From: Pseudomonadota bacterium
GTDB lineage: Bacteria; Pseudomonadota; Gammaproteobacteria; Woeseiales; Woeseiaceae
NCBI GenBank assembly: GCA_027295475.1
Contig: JAPUKV010000169.1
Coordinates: 1-14,340 of the forward strand
DNA: 14,340 nt
Direction: 5' to 3'
The translations under genes were made by a program, and so were the position numbers. The notes beneath the pieces were generated by a model. It was not told the origin of the DNA and did not search any database. It saw only the letters and a program-made list of their open reading frames with translations. Below, piece after piece: positions 7,337-13,998 of this stretch; the first letter of the stretch is position 1, and every line of letters starts with the position of its first letter.

Positions 7337-7372
7337 GACTCTGCGCGGCAGAAAGCTTGTCTGCTGCGCAAG
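7336..7372 (+). repeat. 17-nt direct repeat, copy 2, forming part of a hairpin after yibN
   Basis: Positions 7336-7352 repeat exactly the 17 bases found at 5488-5504. The repeat overlaps the last base of the yibN stop codon. It continues into a hairpin: gcgcggcaga (7343-7352) can pair with tctgctgcgc a few bases downstream, with one G-T pair. No T run follows, so it could be an mRNA-processing or partial-termination structure between yibN and grxC rather than a simple terminator. Confidence 0.5.
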
Positions 7373-7423
7373 CACTACCGCGCAGACGCCTAGCCCGCAT
7401 ACCCTGCAACAGGCAACAGGTAA

Positions 7424-7687
7424 ATGAGCGACCAGCCCAGGATAGTGATTTACGGCACCGAAAAGTGCGCCCATTGTGCGGCCGCCCGAATGCTATTGAC
7501 GAAGAAAAGGCTTTCATTTGACGACATCAAGATTTCCGGTGATGACAAGCTGAGCGAGGAAATGCTGCATCTGAGCGGAAGTCGTTCCGTACCGCAAATT
7601 TTTATCAACGATCAGCTCATCGGCGGATTCGACGAGCTGTGCGCGCTCGACAAGGGCGGTGATCTGGACCGGTTACTCGGGCAGTAG
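7424..7687 (+). CDS. grxC: Glutaredoxin 3 (GrxC-like)
   Basis: Small cytoplasmic thiol-disulfide oxidoreductase of 87 residues, the usual Grx3 size, that reduces disulfides or glutathione mixed disulfides at the expense of glutathione. It has the thioredoxin-fold landmarks: IVIYGTEKC start strand, a CxxC active site at Cys15 and Cys18 (CAHC), the cis-proline loop SVPQIF, and the GGFDEL glutathione-binding turn. The active site differs from the CPYC of E. coli Grx3; the proline and tyrosine are replaced, which should alter the redox potential or reactivity. An agg sequence 7 bases upstream of the ATG serves as ribosome-binding site. It lies 87 bases after yibN and 43 bases before secB, the conserved order. 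Confidence 0.94.
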   Translation: MSDQPRIVIYGTEKCAHCAAARMLLTKKRLSFDDIKISGDDKLSEEMLHLSGSRSVPQIFINDQLIGGFDELCALDKGGDLDRLLGQ

Positions 7688-7730
7688 CATTCCTTGCCCT
7701 GATTTCTTTGTTCGTACACAGGAAAACGCA

Positions 7731-8219
7731 ATGGCCGAACAGCAAAAAACAGAAAAACAAATAACTATTCAAAAAATTTACTTGAAAGATTTCTCGTTCG
7801 AATCTCCGAATAGCCCAGCTATCTTTACGTCGGGAAAATGGACCCCTCATACAAATCTCAACCTTCGAAGCTCGCACACACCGTGTGGTGACGACCACAG
7901 TGAAGTCGTATTGACGATAACGGTCGAAGCGAAGCACGAGGACAAGACTCTCTTTCTCGTCGAGTTGCACCAGGCTGGTCTGTTTCATATATCAGGCTAC
8001 GACGAAAAAGATTTCGGCGTGGTTGTGGGAAGTTTCTGCCCCAATATCCTGTTCCCCTACGCCAGGGAGTCCATTTCAGCAGCTATCTCGAAAGGCGGCT
8101 TTCCGGAATTTGTCCTGCAGCCGATCAATTTTGATTCGCTTTATGCACAGAGCCAAGCAAAGGCCGAAAGTGGTAATGGTGGTGACAGTGGTAACGGCGG
8201 TAACGGTGGCAGCCGCTGA
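7731..8219 (+). CDS. secB: Protein-export chaperone SecB
   Basis: Cytoplasmic tetrameric chaperone that keeps preproteins unfolded and delivers them to SecA. The 162-residue product has the SecB core: QKIYLKDFSFESPN, then SEVVLTITVEAK, FLVELHQAGLFHISG and CPNILFPYARE, and the C-terminal GGFPEFVLQPINFDSLYAQ. The ATG at 7731 follows aggaaaa at 7720-7726 and gives the usual MAEQQ-type start; an in-frame ATG at 7659 would add 24 unrelated residues overlapping grxC. After the conserved end there is a tail very rich in glycine and asparagine (SGNGGDSGNGGNGGSR), encoded by near-repeats of ggtaacgg. SecB C-termini in other bacteria usually bind zinc-dependent SecA motifs and are variable. The gene end abuts or overlaps the start of gpsA, suggesting translational coupling. 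Confidence 0.95.
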   Translation: MAEQQKTEKQITIQKIYLKDFSFESPNSPAIFTSGKWTPHTNLNLRSSHTPCGDDHSEVVLTITVEAKHEDKTLFLVELHQAGLFHISGYDEKDFGVVVGSFCPNILFPYARESISAAISKGGFPEFVLQPINFDSLYAQSQAKAESGNGGDSGNGGNGGSR

Positions 8220-9226
8220 ATGACGCCGATAAAGCCCGGCCAATCGCGGTAATTGGCGCCGGCTCCTGGGGCACGGCACTGGCGCTACAATTCGCCCGTG
8301 GTGGCCGTCTCGTCAGGGTATGGGACCGTGATACCACAAACCTGAAGAAAATCGCCAATGATGGTGCCAACGAGCGTTACCTGCCTCGCGTACGTTTTCC
8401 TGAAAACCTTCGTGCCGAGCTGAATCTGGAGGCCTGTCTCGATCATGTGCGGGACATTCTGATTGCGGTGCCCAGCCATGGCTTTCGAGAAACCTTGCTG
8501 ACAATACAGCCAATGCTCGCCGCCGACATGCGAATTTGCTGGGCGACCAAGGGCTTCGAACTGAGCACCGGTCTGTTGCCGCACCAGGTCGCAGAGGACA
8601 TCCTCGGTCCGGACCGGCCGATGGCCGTTTTGTCCGGGCCGACATTTGCGAAGGAGGTTGCTGCAGGCCTGCCGACAGCAATGACCATTGCTGCTAATGA
8701 CAACGAATTCGCGAGCGATGTAGCCGAAGAAATCTCCGGCGAGAACTTTCGTGCTTACACAGCACAGGACATGATCGGCGTCGAAGTTGGTGGCGCGGTC
8801 AAGAATGTGCTGGCTATCGCCGCCGGGCTTTCCGATGGCCTGGGCTTCGGCGCTAACACGAGAATCGCGTTGATTAATCGCGGCCTCGTGGAGATGACCC
8901 GACTGGGCCTCGCGCTTGGTGCAAAGCAGGATACGTTCATGGGCCTCGCAGGCATGGGCGATCTCGTCCTCACCTGCACCGATAACCTTTCCCGCAACCG
9001 TCGAATGGGCCTGGCGCTTGCCGCCGGCAGGACTGTCGAGGAGGTGCAACAGGAAATACAACAGGTCGTCGAGGGCGTGCTCGCTGCTAAAGCTGTCCAC
9101 GAAGTCGCTGATCACCTGAGTGTCGATATGCCGATTTGTCTTGAGCTCTACAGGATTCTTTACGAAGCTCGTCCACCGCGCGAGGCCGTCAGCGCCCTGA
9201 TGGGGCGGACTCTAAAACCCGAGTAG
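8216..9226 (+). CDS. gpsA: NAD(P)H-dependent glycerol-3-phosphate dehydrogenase GpsA (start codon unresolved)
   Basis: Reduces dihydroxyacetone phosphate to sn-glycerol-3-phosphate for phospholipid synthesis. The frame contains the Rossmann GxGxxG motif in IAVIGAGSWGTALA, the SGPTFAKEVA segment, the catalytic-region lysine in EVGGAVKNVLAIAAG (about residue 196), and MGLAGMGDLVLTC; about 336 residues fits the family. However, in this frame there is no ATG, GTG or TTG between the stop at 8201-8203 and the GTG at 8447, and starting at 8447 would remove the NAD-binding domain. I placed the start at CTG 8216, which overlaps the secB TGA and gives (M)NDADKARPIAVIGAG. The alternative is the ATG at 8220 (MTPIKPGQ...) plus one missing base, perhaps a C in GGCC near 8239, which would restore MTPIKPGPIAVIGAG. 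Function certain, start not. Confidence 0.88.
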   Translation: MNDADKARPIAVIGAGSWGTALALQFARGGRLVRVWDRDTTNLKKIANDGANERYLPRVRFPENLRAELNLEACLDHVRDILIAVPSHGFRETLLTIQPMLAADMRICWATKGFELSTGLLPHQVAEDILGPDRPMAVLSGPTFAKEVAAGLPTAMTIAANDNEFASDVAEEISGENFRAYTAQDMIGVEVGGAVKNVLAIAAGLSDGLGFGANTRIALINRGLVEMTRLGLALGAKQDTFMGLAGMGDLVLTCTDNLSRNRRMGLALAAGRTVEEVQQEIQQVVEGVLAAKAVHEVADHLSVDMPICLELYRILYEARPPREAVSALMGRTLKPE

Positions 9227-9244
9227 TGTGCCCGGCACCATTCC

Positions 9245-9709
9245 CTATCCGCCGCTGACAAAATTCTGTTGCCGCCACGCCTCGTAAATGACGACTGCCG
9301 CCGCGTTGGACAGGTTCAGGCTGCGGCTATCCTGGCGCATCGGAATGCGCAGGCGCTGTTCCGCGGGCAACGATTCCAGGATTTCCGGCGGCAGACCACG
9401 GGTTTCGGGGCCGAATAGGAAAGCATCTCCTGCTGCGAAATCCGGCGTTGAATATTTCGTCACGCCACGTGTGCTCAATGCGAAAACCTTTCGCGGGGCG
9501 CTTTTTGCAAGACAGACATCAAGGCTGCTGTGCACTTCGACGTTCACAAATTCCCTGTAGTCGAGCCCCGCTCGCTTTAGTCGCGGCTCATCGAGGTCGA
9601 AGCCCAGTGGCTCGATCAGGTGCAGCTTTGTGCCGGTATTGGCGCAAAGACGTATGATATTGCCGGTATTCGGTGGAATCTCCGGCTGATAGAGAATAAG
9701 GCTGAACAT
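9245..9709 (-). CDS. trmL: tRNA (cytidine(34)-2'-O)-methyltransferase TrmL
   Basis: SPOUT-class methyltransferase that 2'-O-methylates the wobble nucleotide of tRNA(Leu) isoacceptors using SAM. The 154-residue product begins MFSLILYQPEIPPNTGNIIRLCANTG, the canonical TrmL N-terminus, followed by LIEPLGFDLDEPRLKRAGLDY, the SAM-binding knot segments FGPETRGLPPEIL and RIPMRQDSRSLNLSNAAAVVIYEAWRQ. I chose the ATG at 9709 because family members begin there; an upstream in-frame ATG at 9757 would add 16 unconserved residues. An AGAG lies a few bases upstream of 9709. It converges with gpsA across an 18-base gap that holds no obvious terminator, and diverges from pyrD. Confidence 0.93.
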   Translation of the reverse strand: MFSLILYQPEIPPNTGNIIRLCANTGTKLHLIEPLGFDLDEPRLKRAGLDYREFVNVEVHSSLDVCLAKSAPRKVFALSTRGVTKYSTPDFAAGDAFLFGPETRGLPPEILESLPAEQRLRIPMRQDSRSLNLSNAAAVVIYEAWRQQNFVSGG

Positions 9710-9795
9710 CGGCTCTTTTAAGAATCCCCCTTGTCGCCCGCTGATTGTAAACTGCATGCTCGGCCCGTTCGCAATTCATTAAGAAACCCGGAAAC

Positions 9796-10743
9796 ATGGC
9801 TCTGGCAGTAGCTCCTGAACACAATCCCTTAAGCATTGAGTTCTGCGGCATGATGCTTAGCTCGCCTATCGTTCTTCTTTCGGGCTGTGTTGGCTTCGGG
9901 GAGGAATACACTCGCATCCAGGGTTTCTCAAATCGCGATGTCGGCGCTGTCGTTTTAAAGGGAACGACAAGAGAACCGAGGCTCGGTAATCCGCCACACC
10001 GCGTCTGGGAAACGCCGCTGGGAATGCTTAACTCGATCGGTCTGCAGAACCCGGGTGTCGACAAAGTTATCGACGAGATTCTGCCGATGCTGGACTTCAG
10101 CGAGACACGTTTCATCGCAAACATTTGCGGATCGACGCTCGAGGAATACGCCGAAGTTACCCGTCGCTTCGAAGATTCCCCGATCGACGCCATCGAGATT
10201 AATATTTCCTGTCCGAATATCGCCGAAGGTGGTGTTTCCTTTGGCAACTATCCTGATATGTCGGCCAAAGTCGTAGCAGCCTGCCGGCGGCAGACGAGTA
10301 AGCCAATCATTGCCAAGCTGTCGCCGAACCAGACAGACATACGGGAGAATGCCCGTCTTTGCATTGAAGCCGGCTCCGATGCGCTCGCCGTCATCAACAC
10401 GATTTCCGGAATGGCGATAGATGTGGAAGAGCGCCGGCCCGTAATCGGTAACCTGAAAGGCGGTCTTTCCGGCCCGGCGATAAAGCCAATTGCGCTATTG
10501 AAAGTGCATCAGGTTTATGAAATTGCCAAATCCTTGAATGTGCCAATCATTGGTCAGGGTGGAATCACGACATCGAACGATGCGCTGGAGTTCATGATCG
10601 CCGGAGCGGCCACCGTGGGTGTGGGCACAGCGCTGTTTTACGATCCCCTCGTCTGTCAGACCATTAACAGCGGCATCGCCGACTATTTGCTTCGGCACGA
10701 TATGCAATCTTTGCGTCAGTTGATTGGCTCTTTGACCGTTTGA
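9796..10743 (+). CDS. pyrD: Dihydroorotate dehydrogenase, class 1 (PyrD type 1B-like)
   Basis: Oxidises dihydroorotate to orotate in pyrimidine synthesis, using FMN. The 315-residue product has the class 1 barrel: SPIVLLSGCVGFG, AVVLKGTTREPRLGNPPHRVWETPLGMLNSIGLQNPG, ANICGSTLEEYAEV, and the catalytic loop INISCPN with Cys139 (class 1 enzymes use Cys, class 2 Ser), then IAKLSPN, NTISGMAID and GQGGI. It is closest in pattern to the class 1B enzymes that pair with the Fe-S/FAD subunit PyrK and pass electrons to NAD+. No pyrK-like gene is visible in this window. Most studied gammaproteobacteria use the membrane-bound class 2 enzyme, so this is unusual. The ATG at 9796 is preceded by ggaa 4 bases upstream. 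It diverges from trmL. Class 1A or a dihydropyrimidine dehydrogenase relative is less likely. Confidence 0.85.
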   Translation: MALAVAPEHNPLSIEFCGMMLSSPIVLLSGCVGFGEEYTRIQGFSNRDVGAVVLKGTTREPRLGNPPHRVWETPLGMLNSIGLQNPGVDKVIDEILPMLDFSETRFIANICGSTLEEYAEVTRRFEDSPIDAIEINISCPNIAEGGVSFGNYPDMSAKVVAACRRQTSKPIIAKLSPNQTDIRENARLCIEAGSDALAVINTISGMAIDVEERRPVIGNLKGGLSGPAIKPIALLKVHQVYEIAKSLNVPIIGQGGITTSNDALEFMIAGAATVGVGTALFYDPLVCQTINSGIADYLLRHDMQSLRQLIGSLTV

Positions 10744-10786
10744 CATCTGTCCGACCGGTACGACATTCGCTGCGGGATTTATTGAT

Positions 10787-10853
10787 TCGCCCGTCAGGAC
10801 GGGCTCCAACAGGTGCTGCTCGACGTATCGTAGGAGCCCGTCCTGACGGGCGA
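10787..10853. repeat. REPIN-like element: two inverted REP sequences in a convergent gap
   Basis: Positions 10787-10807 and 10833-10853 are perfect 21-base inverted copies separated by 25 bases. Read outward, each unit is (G)GAG followed by an internal palindrome (cccgtc, 2-base centre, gacggg). The right copy is preceded by gta, giving GTAGGAGC, the head characteristic of bacterial REP sequences; the left copy has diverged at that point (gttggagc). Such inverted pairs are called REPINs and are mobilised by REP-associated tyrosine transposases (RAYTs). None is encoded in this window. The element fills the gap between the pyrD and ntrC stops and may also act as a terminator or mRNA stabiliser. 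Confidence 0.85.
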
Positions 10854-10856
10854 TCA

Positions 10857-12263
10857 TCATTCAAGCTCGAGGCTCTTGATCTTCCGCGTCAACGTATTGC
10901 GTCCCCAGCCAAGCAGTTTCGCTGCGTCCTGACGGTGTCCTTTTGCCTGGTTGAGCGCGATGCGAATAAGCGTCCGCTCGAATTCGGGCAGGGCTGCGTC
11001 AAGAAGCGGGCTGCGATCCTGATCGTTCAGCTGCTGTTCGGCCCAGTGTGCCAGGCTCTGCGTCCACTCCTGGAAAGCGCCTTTGCCTGACGACTTGCCA
11101 CCGAGATCCTCCGGTATGTCGAGGGCGCTGATGACGCCGCCGGGCGCGGTCACGGTCAGACGGCGGGTCGCGTTGACCAGTTGACGTACGTTCCCCGGCC
11201 AGTCGAATGAGCGCAGAATTTCCATTGCTTCAGGGTTGATGGTTTTCGCGGTGGCGCCAAGTTCTCTTGCAGCGTCTGTCAGATAGTGCTCGAGCAATGA
11301 TGGGATATCCTGTCGCCGCTGCCTTAACGGCGGCGTATTGATGCGCATGACGTTTAGCCGGTGGAAGAGGTCTTCGCGGAATCGGTGTTCTCTGACGGCA
11401 CGCGCAAGATCCTGGTTTGTGGCAGCAATGACTCTGACGTCGACCCGGATCAGAGCTTGCCCGCCGACGCGAAAAAATTCACTCTCCGCGAGCACTCGCA
11501 GCATTCGCGTCTGCAGCGCGGGAGACATATCGCCGATTTCATCGAGAAACAGCGTGCCCCCATCGGCCTGCTCGAAGCGTCCGATGCGCCGCGAATCCGC
11601 CCCGGTAAATGCTCCCCGCTCATGGCCAAACAGCTCCGACTCCAGCAATTCCGACGCGATCGCCGCAGTGTTGAGCGCGACAAACGGTTTGCCGGCCCTT
11701 GGACTGTGTTGATGCAGCGCCCGCGCCACGAGCTCTTTGCCGGTACCGGACTCGCCTGTAATCAAGACCGTCATGCTCGAGCGTGCCAGGCGCCCGATCG
11801 AACGAAAGACCTCCTGCATGGCGGGCGCCTTGCCGATCAGCATCGGTTTTTCGTTCGCCTCCTTTGCATTGCCACCTGATGCGGGTTTGCCGTTCTTGCG
11901 CGCGGCTTTTCTTACGAGCTCGATGGCTTCGTCGAGATCGAACGGTTTGGGAAGGTATTCGAATGCGCCTCCCTGGTAGGCGGCCACCGCGTGATCCAGG
12001 TCCGAATGCGCGGTAATGACGATGATTGGCAGCTCGGGACAGGCGCGGCTGACTCTGTTGAGCAACGCAATACCATCCATGCCGGGCATGCGCACGTCTG
12101 TAATAAGAACGTCCGGACGGTCGTGCCCGATTGCTTCGAGCAAGTGTTCGGCGCGCTCAAAGCTCCTGGTTTCCATGCCCGCCTGGCGCAGCGCTTTCTC
12201 GAGAACCCAGCGCAGCGACTCATCATCGTCGACAATCCAGACAGTTAATTCACCATCAGCCAT
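10857..12263 (-). CDS. ntrC: Nitrogen regulation response regulator NtrC (GlnG)
   Basis: Sigma-54-dependent enhancer-binding activator of nitrogen-assimilation genes. The 468-residue product has a receiver domain (about 1-120; acidic Asp12-14, phosphoacceptor Asp56 in LITDVRMPG, Lys106), an AAA+ domain (about 140-380; Walker A GESGTGKE at 170-177, the sigma-54-contact loop GAFTGA at 217-222, Walker B GGTLFLDE at 235-242), and a C-terminal Fis-like helix-turn-helix (ALNQAKGHRQDAAKLLGWGRNTLTRKI). The ATG at 12263 has ggggga about 5 bases upstream and gives the typical MADGELTVWIVDDDES start; an upstream in-frame start at 12350 adds 29 unrelated residues inside ntrB. It overlaps the ntrB stop by 8 bases (12256-12263), implying translational coupling and balanced amounts of kinase and regulator. 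Confidence 0.96.
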   Translation of the reverse strand: MADGELTVWIVDDDESLRWVLEKALRQAGMETRSFERAEHLLEAIGHDRPDVLITDVRMPGMDGIALLNRVSRACPELPIIVITAHSDLDHAVAAYQGGAFEYLPKPFDLDEAIELVRKAARKNGKPASGGNAKEANEKPMLIGKAPAMQEVFRSIGRLARSSMTVLITGESGTGKELVARALHQHSPRAGKPFVALNTAAIASELLESELFGHERGAFTGADSRRIGRFEQADGGTLFLDEIGDMSPALQTRMLRVLAESEFFRVGGQALIRVDVRVIAATNQDLARAVREHRFREDLFHRLNVMRINTPPLRQRRQDIPSLLEHYLTDAARELGATAKTINPEAMEILRSFDWPGNVRQLVNATRRLTVTAPGGVISALDIPEDLGGKSSGKGAFQEWTQSLAHWAEQQLNDQDRSPLLDAALPEFERTLIRIALNQAKGHRQDAAKLLGWGRNTLTRKIKSLELE

Positions 12264-13377
12264 GCCGATCCCCCGCGCCCGGGCCAGGAGGTATGGCGGG
12301 GACCAGCGGTATTCTGACGAAAAACACCGTGCGCCCCGGCCGGCTTTCAAATTCGATCAGCCCATGGTGGCGGCTGATCAGTTCCTGTGCGACCGGCAGC
12401 CCAAGGCCCGTGCCGTCCGGTCTGTTCGTGACCAGCGGATAGAATATCGAGCCCTGCAGGTCTGGTGGAATGCCCGGTCCGTCGTCTTCAATTTCTATAC
12501 TGGCGATTGCCTTATGTCGTGTTTCGCCTATGGTGAAATTCATGATCGCGCGGCTCCGAAGGATGATCGCGCCCTGTCCGTCCAGTGCAGCAACCGCGTT
12601 TCTCACGAGGTTAAGAAATGCCTGCACCAGCTGATCGTGGTCAAGATCGATCAACGGCAAGCCGGCATCGTAATCGCGCCGAATATCGATCTCATCACCG
12701 GCTTCCGCGTGAATCAGGCGCACGACATATTCGAGCAGCTCATGGACATTGGCTGGTTGTTTGTTTGGTGGCCCACCCGGGCCAAGCAAGGTGTCCACGA
12801 GACCGGCGAGACGGTCAACCTCGTTGATGATGACGTTCGTGTATTCCCGGAGCTCTTCGCTTCGAAGCTGCTTGCTGAGTAACTGCGCTGCACCGCGAAT
12901 TCCGCCGAGTGGGTTTTTTATTTCGTGTGCCAGCTGGCGAATCATCTGCCGCCCTGCGCCGTGTTGAATAAGCAGCGCGTTCTCGCGGCTGATTCTTGAG
13001 CGGCGAGTGACGTCCGCCATTTCGATCAACAGGTCCGCGCTCAGATCCGCATTTTCGAGGGATGACACGCGGAAATCCACGATGCGGTCTTCCGCATGAA
13101 CTTCTGTCGGCCCCAGCCGAAGCTCGGTCGCATACGTCTGGCCGCTGCTCAGTGCGCGGGACAGAATATCCTGGAACTCGGTATCGTCGTCCACGAGTTG
13201 CAGCAGCGGCCTGCCGTGCGCCCTGCCCTGGCTGATGCCGAGCAGGTTCTCGGCGGCGGGATTCAGGTCGGTGATCAGGAGATTCTGATCGAGAAGGACA
13301 ACGCCGGTGTTTAAGGCAGCAAAGATATCGCCCGACGATGCACCGCCGCGGCCGGTATCGGAAGGACTTCTGTTTAG
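12256..13377 (-). CDS. ntrB: Nitrogen regulation sensor histidine kinase NtrB (GlnL); start codon unresolved
   Basis: Cytoplasmic sensor kinase that phosphorylates NtrC when nitrogen is limiting and, with PII, dephosphorylates it in excess. Domains: PAS (about residues 16-115; IFAALNTGVVLLDQNLLI, NPAAENLLGIS), the H-box with His151 (QLAHEIKNPLGGIRGAAQLL), the N-box (NLVRNAVAAL), and ATP-binding G-boxes (EIEDDGPGIP, GTGLGLPVAQ). The 3' end overlaps ntrC. The 5' end is odd: between the upstream gene's stop (13374-13376) and the PAS domain there is no ATG, GTG or TTG in frame. The nearest in-frame ones are GTG at 13194, which would remove much of the PAS domain, and GTG at 13632, deep inside the DUF4124 gene. 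I set the boundary at the codon overlapping the upstream stop (CTA, 13377), where family alignment places the N-terminus; treat it as approximate. Confidence 0.87.
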   Translation of the reverse strand, partial: LNRSPSDTGRGGASSGDIFAALNTGVVLLDQNLLITDLNPAAENLLGISQGRAHGRPLLQLVDDDTEFQDILSRALSSGQTYATELRLGPTEVHAEDRIVDFRVSSLENADLSADLLIEMADVTRRSRISRENALLIQHGAGRQMIRQLAHEIKNPLGGIRGAAQLLSKQLRSEELREYTNVIINEVDRLAGLVDTLLGPGGPPNKQPANVHELLEYVVRLIHAEAGDEIDIRRDYDAGLPLIDLDHDQLVQAFLNLVRNAVAALDGQGAIILRSRAIMNFTIGETRHKAIASIEIEDDGPGIPPDLQGSIFYPLVTNRPDGTGLGLPVAQELISRHHGLIEFESRPGRTVFFVRIPLVPAIPPGPGAGDRHG

Positions 13378-13919
13378 TTGTTGGCTGGCCGGACGCTGAT
13401 CGTGTTTTGCTGTACGTAGAATCGGTTCGTCACGCTGCGAATCATCAGCTTGCCCTTCGCATCGACGACCTCCGCCTGAAGATTGTGCACGCCACGCCAG
13501 ACTTCCTGAAGCTGAAAGGACGCGCTGTCCACCGTTTGGCGTTTGCCGTCGAAATACACCCGGACCTGGTGACCGTCCTGCAGCGCCGGGCGAAGTGCCA
13601 GCGTTACATCCAGTACGCCTTCTATGTTCCACAATGTTTGCTCTGCTTCCGGTGAAGCGATTGCAAGGCTTTCATATTTGAATGCCGGGGCCTCGGCCAG
13701 CTGCTCACGTGCAGACTGCTTCGGGGTTGTCGCCGCCGCCGCGACTCGTCGCTGCGATGCGGTGCGCGTATCCCTGGGCAACTGGATCCGCTCAGCTCCC
13801 GGTGCGGGTCTGTCGGAATAATGGACGATGCCGTTTTCGTCCACCCAGCGGTACGCCTGAGCCAGGACAGTGCCGGTGGCCAGAAGGATCGAGGCGGCGA
13901 TAAACAGACGCATGCGCAT
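13374..13919 (-). CDS. DUF4124 domain-containing periplasmic protein
   Basis: A 181-residue protein with a signal peptide (about residues 1-20, MRMRLFIAASILLATGTVLAQ) followed by the compact DUF4124 motif AYRWVDENGIVHYSDRPAPGAERI. A low-complexity Arg/Ala linker leads to a C-terminal part with beta-strand-like segments (GVLDVTLALRPALQDGHQVRVYFDGK, GVHNLQAEVVDAKGKLM) that resembles an immunoglobulin-like fold; I cannot name that domain. Function unknown. DUF4124 genes between glnA and ntrBC are a recurring arrangement in gammaproteobacteria, so the position is conserved even if the role is not. The start is ATG at 13919 (a second ATG follows at 13913); no strong ribosome-binding site is visible. 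Its TAA at 13374-13376 overlaps the presumed start of ntrB. Confidence 0.87.
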   Translation of the reverse strand: MRMRLFIAASILLATGTVLAQAYRWVDENGIVHYSDRPAPGAERIQLPRDTRTASQRRVAAAATTPKQSAREQLAEAPAFKYESLAIASPEAEQTLWNIEGVLDVTLALRPALQDGHQVRVYFDGKRQTVDSASFQLQEVWRGVHNLQAEVVDAKGKLMIRSVTNRFYVQQNTISVRPANN

Positions 13920-13959
13920 AGGACTAGCATAGCAGCGCTCTCCGGGTCGGGGCCAGTGC

Positions 13960-13982
13960 CCGGGCGGCAAAATGTCGCCCGG
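13960..13982 (-). other. Hairpin between glnA and the DUF4124-ntrBC genes
   Basis: The arms ccgggcg (13960-13966) and cgcccgg (13976-13982) form a 7-bp GC stem with a 9-base loop, about 17 bases after the glnA stop in the direction of transcription. No T run follows on that strand. It could attenuate or process the transcript so that abundant glnA mRNA is only partly extended into ntrBC, as intergenic structures do in enteric glnA operons. That role is an inference. Confidence 0.4.
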
Positions 13983-13998
13983 TTCACAGTTTTAGGCC

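Noticed and set aside
6833..7474. Open frame of 213 codons on the minus strand opposite yibN
   Set aside because: It lies wholly antisense to a clear rhodanese gene and spans its promoter; the translation has no recognisable motif.
8285..9115. Open frame of 276 codons on the minus strand opposite gpsA
   Set aside because: Antisense shadow of gpsA, typical of GC-rich coding DNA; no motif and no upstream signals.
9588..10247. Open frame of 219 codons on the minus strand opposite pyrD
   Set aside because: Overlaps both trmL and pyrD and lacks any recognisable domain.
12016..12882. Open frame of 288 codons on the plus strand opposite ntrC and ntrB
   Set aside because: Antisense to two strongly supported nitrogen-regulation genes; composition is that of a shadow frame.
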